Shown here: one piece after another, positions 16,863-24,437 of the stretch
How the letters are laid out: each line of letters opens with the position of its first letter
How positions within the stretch are numbered: the stretch's first letter is position 1
Position numbers and translations under genes: made by a program
The notes under the pieces: generated by a model
What the model was told of the DNA's origin: nothing
The model's input: only the letters and a program-made list of their open reading frames with translations
Databases searched by the model: none
NCBI GenBank assembly: GCA_903821635.1
Contig: CAIJLV010000138.1
Coordinates: 1 to 64,000, forward strand
Direction: 5' to 3'
DNA length: 64,000 nucleotides
DNA from: an uncultured Verrucomicrobiota bacterium
Lineage (GTDB): Bacteria; Verrucomicrobiota; Verrucomicrobiia; Limisphaerales; UBA9464

Positions 16863-17435
16863 TCATCCCCCGGAGTCCTTGCGCAGTTCGCGATACAACC
16901 AGGCGCGCGCGAAGCTCCAATGCCGCCGCGCCGTGCGCTCCGGGATGCCCTGCGCCAGCGCCGCCTCTTCGTTCGTCATTCCGGCAAAGAAGCGGAGTTT
17001 GATGAATTCCGCGGATTCCGGGTCTTCGCCGGCCAGTTTCGTGAGCGCCTCGTCGATGGCGAGCAGCGTTTCGTCGTCGGCCGCCGCCGCCACGGAAAGC
17101 TGGTCGAGTTGGTCCAAGTCCACCCGTTGCGCACCCGCACCACGCTTGAGTGACCGCTTCTGGCGCGCCCGGTCGATCAGGATCCGGCGCATGGCCTCCG
17201 CCGCCGCGCCGAAGAAATGGCCGCGCCCGTCGAACTGTGGAGCCTGGTCCCCGACCAGACGCAGCCACGCCTCGTGGACCAAAGCGGTGGGCTGGAGGGT
17301 TTGGCCGGGCTGCTCCCGCGCCATCTTTGCGGCGGCCAGCTTGCGAAGTTCCTCATAGACCAGCGGCAGCAGTTGGTCCGCGGCCCGGGTGTTCCCCGCC
17401 TCGATGGCGCTGAGCAGCAGGGTGACTTCGGACAT
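16863..17435 (-). CDS. ECF-like RNA polymerase sigma factor
   Basis: This 190-residue sigma-70-family protein begins MSEVTLLLSAIEAGNTRAAD. It carries region 2 (ELRKLAAAKMAREQPGQTLQ, then PTALVHEAWLRLV) and a C-terminal region 4 helix-turn-helix (GMTNEEAALAQGIPERTARR). This is the ECF subfamily usually encoded next to Ser/Thr kinases in Planctomycetota and Verrucomicrobiota, where the kinase is thought to control it in place of an anti-sigma factor. ATG 17435 was chosen because the open frame upstream is unlike the family. It is divergent from gspG with 203 bp between them, so it could regulate the secretion genes, the kinase, or itself. Confidence 0.92.
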   Translation of the reverse strand: MSEVTLLLSAIEAGNTRAADQLLPLVYEELRKLAAAKMAREQPGQTLQPTALVHEAWLRLVGDQAPQFDGRGHFFGAAAEAMRRILIDRARQKRSLKRGAGAQRVDLDQLDQLSVAAAADDETLLAIDEALTKLAGEDPESAEFIKLRFFAGMTNEEAALAQGIPERTARRHWSFARAWLYRELRKDSGG

Positions 17436-17638
17436 GAGGCGAGGATAGGCGGAGGCTGGCTGGACAGACCAGCCCGCTTGTAGGGACAAATCCTGCCCGT
17501 GCTTCCGCCTCTGGCCGGGATTGTCGTCCGAACGTCTTGAACGCTTCGGAGGCACAAAAATCTTTGCCGTAACACAGTTGAATCTTGTCGGGTTTTCCAC
17601 CGTCCGGCTAACGTCCGAATCTAGCATTTCAACTGCGT

Positions 17639-18157
17639 ATGACCGTCCCGCAACTCAGCACCCTCGCCCGCCGTCGCCGGCGCGCGTCCGGCTTCACCCT
17701 GATCGAAATTCTTCTCGTCATCGTCATCATCCTGCTGCTCGCGGGCGCGCTGGTCGTGTTCGTGCTGCCCCAGCAGAAAGGGGCGGAGAGAAACACCACC
17801 CGCCTGATGCTTCAACAGGTCGGCAACGCCCTCGACACCTACCGGCTCAACCTCGGGCACTACCCGAATGAGCAGGAAGGCGGCCTCGACGCGTTGCTCA
17901 AAAAGCCCTCCTTTGAAAACGAACGGTTGGGCGAAAAATGGCAGGGTCCCTACTTGAAACCCGGCACCACGCTCGATGACCCGTGGAATAACAAGATCCG
18001 CTACGAACTCGCCGACCTCGCCACCCAGGGCGAAAAGACCGGCGCGTTACCCTATAAGCTTTTCTCGGTCGGACCGGATGGTCAGCCCGATACGGACGAC
18101 GACGTCAAACTCGCTTCAGACGAACCGAATTCGGGCTCGACCGGCACGCAGAACTGA
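17639..18157 (+). CDS. gspG: Major pseudopilin GspG
   Basis: This 172-residue major pseudopilin has a prepilin leader (RRRRRASGFTLIEILLVIVI), so cleavage is expected between Gly and Phe about residue 18. The globular part contains GPYLKPGTTLDDPWNNKI and the C-terminal calcium-loop signature SVGPDGQPDTDDDVKL, both diagnostic of GspG. It would polymerise into the periplasmic pseudopilus that pushes substrates through the secretin. It is the first gene of a tightly packed run gspG-H-I-J-K-L-M-D. Confidence 0.96.
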   Translation: MTVPQLSTLARRRRRASGFTLIEILLVIVIILLLAGALVVFVLPQQKGAERNTTRLMLQQVGNALDTYRLNLGHYPNEQEGGLDALLKKPSFENERLGEKWQGPYLKPGTTLDDPWNNKIRYELADLATQGEKTGALPYKLFSVGPDGQPDTDDDVKLASDEPNSGSTGTQN

Positions 18158-18189
18158 GTTCACCCCGTGTCTCTCCACGGAACCATCGC

Positions 18190-18960
18190 ATGGGCACCCC
18201 AACGGGTCTTCAACGACCGACGGCCGGGGCCGGCTTCACTCTGGTTGAGCTGGTCCTGACGATTGCGTTGATGCTCCTGTTGGTCAGTGCGGCGGTATTC
18301 AATTTCGGTTCTGCCCAGCGCGGCTCCCAACTCGACGAGGGCGTCGGCCAACTCGAATCCCTGATTCGCTACGCCCGCGCCCAAGCCGCCAGCACCGGCC
18401 GCTTGGTGCGGATCAGTTTTGGCGACGAATCCGCGGTCGGTTCGACCAATGCCACGGAGAATGCCACGGAGGTTTCCGGCGGCATTCAGGTGCTCTGGGA
18501 ACCTGATTCCTTGGGCACCCCGGGCCAGTTCGAGCGGTTGCGGGAGGCGACCCCTTTCACTGATCGGCTGAACGAACTCGTCCAGTTCAGCCCAGTCCTC
18601 AAAACGGAACCCGCCGGGGCCATCCGCGGAACCGTTACCGGATTGGGGACGGTGGACCCGGCGGACGCCGAGCCGGTAACCCCGTTGCCGGCCGACGAGG
18701 GCGTTGCGGCCAAGACGTTGCCAGCGATTTCGTTTTATCCCGACGGCTCCAGCGATTCGGCGGAATTGCTGCTCCGATCAATCGACGTAGAAGACCAGCG
18801 CCAAGTCCACCTCACGCTCGTGGGGTTGACGGGCACGGTGCGACGGAAATGGATTTCCCCGGAAGCGGGGGCGACGCCGGCTGAGGAAGTCGAATCGAGC
18901 CCGCGCGAAGCCAACGGTGTGAGCCCCCCGCCGCTAGCCAAACCAAGTTCCACGCCATGA
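18190..18960 (+). CDS. gspH: GspH-like minor pseudopilin
   Basis: This 256-residue protein has a prepilin leader (GAGFTLVELVLTIALMLLLV) and a GspH-type body: AVFNFGSAQRGSQLDEGVGQ, then a helix LESLIRYARAQAASTGR and beta strands (VRISF, ISFYPDGSSDSAELLL). GspH is part of the pseudopilus tip with I, J and K. The C-terminal roughly 45 residues are low-complexity and extend beyond the usual length. Its stop overlaps the next start (ATGA at 18957). Confidence 0.85.
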   Translation: MGTPTGLQRPTAGAGFTLVELVLTIALMLLLVSAAVFNFGSAQRGSQLDEGVGQLESLIRYARAQAASTGRLVRISFGDESAVGSTNATENATEVSGGIQVLWEPDSLGTPGQFERLREATPFTDRLNELVQFSPVLKTEPAGAIRGTVTGLGTVDPADAEPVTPLPADEGVAAKTLPAISFYPDGSSDSAELLLRSIDVEDQRQVHLTLVGLTGTVRRKWISPEAGATPAEEVESSPREANGVSPPPLAKPSSTP

Positions 18961-19430
18961 AGGCGGCCTCGCTGTCATCGGGACTTGGCCGCCCGAGCGG
19001 TGCCCGCACCTCGGTCGGGTTACGGTTCGCTCACCGGGGCGCCGCACTCATGGAAGTCCTGCTCGCGCTCGCCTTATTTGTGGCGGCGGCCGCGGTTGTC
19101 ACCGGCGCGTTGAACTCGTCGCTGACGAGTTTGGAGCGCCAAAAACTGGGCTTACACGCGCTCAACCTGGCCACCAGCACGCTCGCGGAAATCCAACTAG
19201 GCCTCCGACCCGCCTCCGGCGAAGGCCAGCAGGCGTTTGCGTCGCCGCTTCAGGAGTGGACTTGGGAATTGCTGGTCACCCCCTTGGAAACCGAAGTCGG
19301 TGAAGCCGCGGGCTTGGTTCGGGCGGAAGTTGTCATTCGTCATGCCACGGCCCCGGTCGTCCAACGGCTCGCGCACGTGCTCAAACTTGGGACCAAAGCC
19401 GCCGCGCCAGCGGTTGTGCCGGAGCCTTGA
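18957..19430 (+). CDS. gspI: GspI-like minor pseudopilin
   Basis: This 157-residue protein has a prepilin-like segment GAALMEVLLALALFVAAAAV. It begins with Ala-Leu-Met in place of the usual Phe-Thr-Leu, but the Glu5 equivalent is present. The mature helix continues to LNLATSTLAEIQLG, as in GspI. It overlaps gspH by four bases, and three bases separate it from gspJ. The assignment rests on position and general pattern more than on a unique motif. Confidence 0.78.
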   Translation: MKAASLSSGLGRPSGARTSVGLRFAHRGAALMEVLLALALFVAAAAVVTGALNSSLTSLERQKLGLHALNLATSTLAEIQLGLRPASGEGQQAFASPLQEWTWELLVTPLETEVGEAAGLVRAEVVIRHATAPVVQRLAHVLKLGTKAAAPAVVPEP

Positions 19431-19433
19431 AGC

Positions 19434-20222
19434 ATGCGAATTCACCTCTCCACAACCTCCGTCCCGCGGACCCGAAAATTGTCCCCCTGGGTGGCGTCGG
19501 GCCGCCGGGCCGCGGCGTTTACCTTGGTCGAGGTGATTCTCGCGATCGGCATTGCGACGGCGATGCTGATCGTGGCGCTGGTTTTTTATCGGCAGGCGGC
19601 GGATCTCCGCGGTCAGATTCTTCAAGAATCCGACCGCTGCGCCACGGTCCGGCTGGTGTTGGATCGAATGGCCGCCGATCTCCGGACTGCGTTGCCGGTG
19701 CCGGGTTCCAAGCACAGCTTTTTGGGTGACACGGGGTCGCTCAGTTTTACGAAGTCCGGTTTGGCCGGGGCAAACGCCGCGGGGGCAAGCGGCGGATTAA
19801 CCCGGGTTTCGTTCACGACGGTTCAGTCCAACGAAGGCACCAACTGGGTTGTCAGCGGTTTCGATCGGCGGGAAGAGTTATTGTCGGCTGTGCGCCCGGC
19901 GCAGGTTTCCGGGTTCGGCCTGACGAACTTGGCGGCGGGGGGCCCGGACTGGGACTCGACCAATCGGGTGACAGAACCACTGACCGACCTTATCCGGTTC
20001 GCCCATTTTCGCTATTGGGATGGCGCCGCTTGGCTCGAAGGCTGGACCAATGCCGCGCCACCGCCGGGGGTGGAGATCATTTTGGGCACCGATCCGCTAC
20101 CGCCGGAAGTGACGGCGGACGAATATCCGTTCGAGCAGTTCCGTCGGGTCATCTTCCTGCCGGCTGGAATCGCCCGGCGAACGCCTGAAGCGGTGGGCAG
20201 TGAACCGCTTTTAACACCGTGA
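19434..20222 (+). CDS. gspJ: GspJ-like minor pseudopilin
   Basis: This 262-residue protein has a prepilin leader (RAAAFTLVEVILAIGIATAM), a long N-terminal helix through LRGQILQESDRCATVRLVLD and a large C-terminal beta domain. Size and gene order match GspJ, a pseudopilus-tip component. Its stop overlaps the GTG start of gspK (GTGA at 20219). Confidence 0.82.
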   Translation: MRIHLSTTSVPRTRKLSPWVASGRRAAAFTLVEVILAIGIATAMLIVALVFYRQAADLRGQILQESDRCATVRLVLDRMAADLRTALPVPGSKHSFLGDTGSLSFTKSGLAGANAAGASGGLTRVSFTTVQSNEGTNWVVSGFDRREELLSAVRPAQVSGFGLTNLAAGGPDWDSTNRVTEPLTDLIRFAHFRYWDGAAWLEGWTNAAPPPGVEIILGTDPLPPEVTADEYPFEQFRRVIFLPAGIARRTPEAVGSEPLLTP

Positions 20223-21796
20223 CACTGCCCCGTCATTCATGGCCTGTAGCACCGGTTCCCGAGTTTCGGGACCGGGCTTGGAATCGAGCGCCCGTCCACT
20301 TGGGGCGTCGTCGGCGGGCGTTTGTGCTGCTGGCGGTGCTGGTGTTCATCATGTTGCTTTCGATGGTGACGGTGAGCCTGCTGTTTCGGTCGCGGGCTGA
20401 GGAAACGGCGGCCAGCGCGAGTGCGGGCGCCGAGCAGGCGTGGGCCGCGGCTCTCAGCGGGGTGCAGGAAGCCTTGCGCGTGGCGTCTTCGTCCGCCGCC
20501 GGCACCGACGAATGGTTGGATAATCCGGCGGCTTTCCGGGAACGACTGGTGTTTGAAGATGGCGCCGACCGCTGGTTGTTCACGGTTTATTCACCGGGCG
20601 ACAGTGAGTCGTTGACCGAGGTGCGCTCTGGGCTTTCGGATGAAGCGTCGCGGGTAAACCTGAATCATCCCGGCGGGGTTGACTTGGCCAAGATTCCGCG
20701 GATGACGGCGGCCATGGTCCAGTCCCTTCGGCAGTTTACCGGCGGGCAAACCAACGGAACAATGACTGCGGTCGAGGTCGCCCCGGCCCCGGCGGAGTCC
20801 GCGGAACCGCCGCCGAGCTTGGATTCGTTGGGGGAATTCTTGGAAACAGATCCGGACGAAATGGAGTTCAGTTCCTACTCCGAGGCTACGCCGCGTCGGC
20901 CGCTCGCTTCCCTGGAGGAATTGGCCGGCATCCCTGGGTTCAGCCGGACGCTTTTGTTCGGCGAAGATGCCAATTTCAACGGGCGTCTGGACCCGAATGA
21001 AAACGACGGCGACGAGCACCTCCCGCCCGACAACCGCGATGGCCGGCTGGATCACGGCATGGCGCAGTATTTTACGGTGACGGCCTATGATCCCGACCGC
21101 ACCCGGGCGGGCAAATTGCGGGTGGACTTAAACAGCGCCGTCGAGGTGCTGCCCCCGGCGGATTTGCCGGCGACGTTTACCAACTACGTGGCGGCGTTGC
21201 GGGCGGCGAAGATAAAGTTGGTCCACCCGGTGGACGTGCTCGAGGCCGTGGCAAAGACCAAGAACGAGCAGGGGCAGGACGTGGAAGTGGCGTCGGGCAT
21301 CACCAAGGAGCAACTCCCCCTGATCCTCGATCTCTTTACGACGGATGGCGAAGGCCGGCACGAAGGCTTGATCAATCTCAACACGGCCAACGCGATCGTG
21401 CTGGCGACGTTGCCCGGAGTGGATGCGGCCTTGGCCGAGACCATCGTGTCTACGCGCACCGCGGTGCGCCCGGAGCAGCGCCTGACCCCGGCCTGGTTGT
21501 TGACTGAGGGGGTGGTGGACGCGGAAAAATTCAAGCTCTTGGCACCGTTCCTCACCGCCCGCAGCTTTCAGTTCAGCTTTCACGTGATCGGTTACAGCCT
21601 GCCGGCTGGCCGGTATCGCGTGCTGGATGTGAAAATTGACGTCGCCGGAAGTGAACCGCGCGTCACCAGCCTCAGGGACATCACCCGCTTGGGGCTTCCC
21701 TTCAAACTCCAAGCCGAGACACTGGAAAAATCCGCCCCGGGGACCGCACAATCCCGGCCGGCAGTTTCCCCCATTCCAAAACTTATACATGGCTGA
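20219..21796 (+). CDS. gspK: GspK-like minor pseudopilin
   Basis: The 525-residue product has a hydrophobic segment (RAFVLLAVLVFIMLLSMVTV) without the usual Glu5, as in true GspK. A large body follows, with the helix-hairpin-helix-like motif LINLNTANAIVLATLPGVDA that characterises GspK. GspK caps the pseudopilus tip. The start is GTG at 20219, overlapping the gspJ stop. It is longer than the roughly 320-residue proteobacterial form, with extra acidic sequence around residues 180-270. Its 3' end overlaps the start of the next gene by eight bases. Confidence 0.88.
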   Translation: MTLPRHSWPVAPVPEFRDRAWNRAPVHLGRRRRAFVLLAVLVFIMLLSMVTVSLLFRSRAEETAASASAGAEQAWAAALSGVQEALRVASSSAAGTDEWLDNPAAFRERLVFEDGADRWLFTVYSPGDSESLTEVRSGLSDEASRVNLNHPGGVDLAKIPRMTAAMVQSLRQFTGGQTNGTMTAVEVAPAPAESAEPPPSLDSLGEFLETDPDEMEFSSYSEATPRRPLASLEELAGIPGFSRTLLFGEDANFNGRLDPNENDGDEHLPPDNRDGRLDHGMAQYFTVTAYDPDRTRAGKLRVDLNSAVEVLPPADLPATFTNYVAALRAAKIKLVHPVDVLEAVAKTKNEQGQDVEVASGITKEQLPLILDLFTTDGEGRHEGLINLNTANAIVLATLPGVDAALAETIVSTRTAVRPEQRLTPAWLLTEGVVDAEKFKLLAPFLTARSFQFSFHVIGYSLPAGRYRVLDVKIDVAGSEPRVTSLRDITRLGLPFKLQAETLEKSAPGTAQSRPAVSPIPKLIHG

Positions 21797-23432
21797 CCGC
21801 ATACGCAGATTAGCACCGATTCTGAGGCGGCTGGGGCTCCGCCGGGAGCGCCGGCCGAAGGCCCCTTCGCAAATCACCGCGCTCGACGTGGAGGGCACCA
21901 CCCTGCGCGTGGTGCAGACGGGTTCCCGGGGCAGCTTTGCCCGAGTGCTGAGCGCGCCACTGGAGTTCGCGCCGGACGCGGATCGGAACGATCCCGCGGT
22001 GCTGGGCGCTGCCCTGAACCGGGCGCTCGCGAAATTGCGGCTCAAGCCTGCGACGGTGGTGATGGGCCTGCCCCGAGCGCGGGTGGTGCTGCGGACGCTG
22101 ACTGTGCCGGTGATCGAAAAGACGGCTGAACTCGCTTCCTTGGTTCATTTCCAAGTGGGGAAGGACCTGCCGTTCCGCATGGACGAAGCGGTCATCGACT
22201 TCAAGGTCCGCCGCCAAATCATGCCCCCCCTTGAGCGCACCGAACCCCGGGAAGGTGCGGAAGCGGTCTCGGCGACGCCCAAACTGGAGGTGCTCGTGGC
22301 GGCCGTGAAGAGGGAGGTCGTGGAATTTTATCAGCGGGTGGCCGAAGCCGCCGGCTTCAAGCTGAGTGCGTTGGGGTTGCTCCCCTACGCCAACGCCCGC
22401 TGCGTCGAGGCGTGTCACGTGGCGGATGGCGACGACGCCTTTGCCCTTGTGTCCCTCCGGCCGGATGAGGTCGGCATCGACATCATCGCCCAGCAGTCGT
22501 TGCTGTTCAGCCGCGGGGCCGCGATCCGGGTCGGCGCCGAGACGCCGACGGCAGAGGGGTTTCTCCCCCTCGCGGTGATTGAAGTTGTGCGCAGCTTGCA
22601 CAGCTACAGCGGGCTGGAGGCAAATCCGGTCGTGGGGAAAGTCGTGGTCACCGGGGCGACCGGGCATGAGGCCGAGGTCGTGTCGGCGCTCGCCGGACGC
22701 CTGACGACGCCGTGCACGGTGCTGGATCCGGCGGCTGTGCTGGACCTGCCGGTGGATGCCCGCGAAGCGGCCGCCGGCGCCTTGGGCGCGCTGGGTTTGG
22801 CCTTGGGGCTGGGTGATGCCTCAGGGCTGCCGTTCGATTTCCTCAACCCGAAACAACCCGCGGTGCAGCGCGATCTGCGCAAGATTTGGATTCTTTCCAG
22901 CGTGGCGGCCGGCGCGGTGCTTTTGCTGGTCATCTTCGGTCTCCGTTCAATCCTCGTGAATCGCCGCACCGACGTCCTCAATGCGGCCAATGCCGAATTT
23001 GCCGAAGCCGACAAGAAGCGGCCGGTTTATCGCAAACTGATTCAACAAACTGGGGTCGTGGAGGACTGGATCAAAGGGGAACGAGATTGGCTGGAGCACT
23101 ACGCTTACCTGACCTCCGTGCTGCCGCCCAGTGAGGAGGTTTACCTCACTTCGATCGCGATCAGTGGTCAGAACACGATTCGCATGTCAGTGCAGGCCCG
23201 CAGCGGGGAAACCTTGGCCCGGTTGGAGAAGCAATTGGTCAGCGCCGGCTACGAGGTGAAGCCGTTGGCGATCACGCCGGGGGCGGACCGGTTCGGTTAT
23301 GAGTTCCGTTCCACGGTTGAACTGGGCGTGCCCGCCCGGTTGAAGATCGATTTGCACAAAGCCAAGCCTGCTCCCCGACCGATCGACGACATCTCGTTGA
23401 ACGCAGCCGCTTGGAAGCGAGGTGTGCAATGA
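21789..23432 (+). CDS. gspL: GspL-like protein with PilM and PilN parts
   Basis: This 547-residue protein joins an actin-like PilM/GspL cytoplasmic domain (from ITALDVEGTTLRVVQTG to about residue 355) to a transmembrane helix at about 367-392. A PilN-like periplasmic part follows, with a coiled region and a ferredoxin-like fold (EEVYLTSIAISGQNTIRMSV). This is the arrangement of GspL, which recruits GspE to the membrane. ATG 21789 overlaps the end of gspK, and its stop overlaps the start of the next gene (ATGA at 23429). Confidence 0.88.
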   Translation: MADRIRRLAPILRRLGLRRERRPKAPSQITALDVEGTTLRVVQTGSRGSFARVLSAPLEFAPDADRNDPAVLGAALNRALAKLRLKPATVVMGLPRARVVLRTLTVPVIEKTAELASLVHFQVGKDLPFRMDEAVIDFKVRRQIMPPLERTEPREGAEAVSATPKLEVLVAAVKREVVEFYQRVAEAAGFKLSALGLLPYANARCVEACHVADGDDAFALVSLRPDEVGIDIIAQQSLLFSRGAAIRVGAETPTAEGFLPLAVIEVVRSLHSYSGLEANPVVGKVVVTGATGHEAEVVSALAGRLTTPCTVLDPAAVLDLPVDAREAAAGALGALGLALGLGDASGLPFDFLNPKQPAVQRDLRKIWILSSVAAGAVLLLVIFGLRSILVNRRTDVLNAANAEFAEADKKRPVYRKLIQQTGVVEDWIKGERDWLEHYAYLTSVLPPSEEVYLTSIAISGQNTIRMSVQARSGETLARLEKQLVSAGYEVKPLAITPGADRFGYEFRSTVELGVPARLKIDLHKAKPAPRPIDDISLNAAAWKRGVQ

Positions 23433-24430
23433 ACCGCCGAGAAAAAATCCTCATTGGAGCGGTCGGCGGCCTCGCCGGGGTGTTTCTCCTCATTTACGGC
23501 CTGCGGGTGGTGTTTCTGGCACCGCTCCGCGATTTGGATAAACGCACCGCGCTGGTGCGGGAGAAGATCGCCAAGATCCAGACGGACCGCAGAAACTACT
23601 TCGCCGCCGAAGATCGTCTCAAAGCGATCACGAGGACGACCTTTGCGGACACCCCCGACCAAGCCAGCGCCCGGTCGGGAGAAATCCTGACTCAACAGAT
23701 CCTCGCTGCGGGGTTGGCGGAATCCGACTTCACGCGGCTGCCGGTGGGTCCCCGCAAGCTGCGGGGCGCCAGCGAAATTGGCTGGAATATCCAAGGTGAT
23801 GGTCCGCTGACCAACGTCGTAAATCTCCTGTTCACGCTGAACCATTCACCGTGGCTGCACCGCACGGAGAATCTGACGGTCACCCCGGGCGATGCGCCTG
23901 GCGTCGTGCGGGTGCGCTTCCGCTATTTGACGTTGGTGATCGAGCCGGCGCCCGAGGTGGAGCGGACGAATTTGGTGGCCACGCTCACGCTGGAATCACC
24001 CGAGCGGCACCTGCTCAACAACATCGTCTCGCGCGACCTGCTCCGGCCCTACATCAAACGCCCGCCGGCGCCCGCGCAGCCCGGTCAACCGGCGCCGCTC
24101 CCCTCGAAGCCGGGCGTGCCGCCTGGGTTGGAGACGTTCCGCGTGGTTTCGCTCTCGGAATGGAACGGTCAGCCGGAGATCCACATCCGTGATCTGGCCG
24201 CGCAGAAGACGGTGCGCTACCGACCGGGCGATGAACTGGCGGGCGGCACGATCGTCATGGTGGACTACCGCCCGATGCCCTTGCCGGGGAACTCACTTTT
24301 GCAGTCCTACAGCCGCCTGATCCTGAAACTCGGCCAAGAGTATTGGGCGGTCGAACGTGGCCGGACCCTCGCTGAAAAACATAAACTGGCTGATGCCGAA
24401 CTTCCGCCCCAACTGGCTCAAAAGCCGTAA
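23429..24430 (+). CDS. gspM: GspM/PilO-like inner-membrane protein
   Basis: This 333-residue bitopic protein has a short cytoplasmic N-terminus, one helix at about residues 8-31, a charged coiled region (LDKRTALVREKIAKIQTDRR) and a periplasmic domain of GspM/PilO type. The residues from about 200 on are rich in Pro and may include a PilP/GspC-like strand region (TFRVVSLSEWNGQPEIHIRD). That could take over the secretin contact normally made by GspC, but this is an inference. The secretin gene begins seven bases after its stop. Confidence 0.8.
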   Translation: MNRREKILIGAVGGLAGVFLLIYGLRVVFLAPLRDLDKRTALVREKIAKIQTDRRNYFAAEDRLKAITRTTFADTPDQASARSGEILTQQILAAGLAESDFTRLPVGPRKLRGASEIGWNIQGDGPLTNVVNLLFTLNHSPWLHRTENLTVTPGDAPGVVRVRFRYLTLVIEPAPEVERTNLVATLTLESPERHLLNNIVSRDLLRPYIKRPPAPAQPGQPAPLPSKPGVPPGLETFRVVSLSEWNGQPEIHIRDLAAQKTVRYRPGDELAGGTIVMVDYRPMPLPGNSLLQSYSRLILKLGQEYWAVERGRTLAEKHKLADAELPPQLAQKP

Positions 24431-24437
24431 TTCCGTG

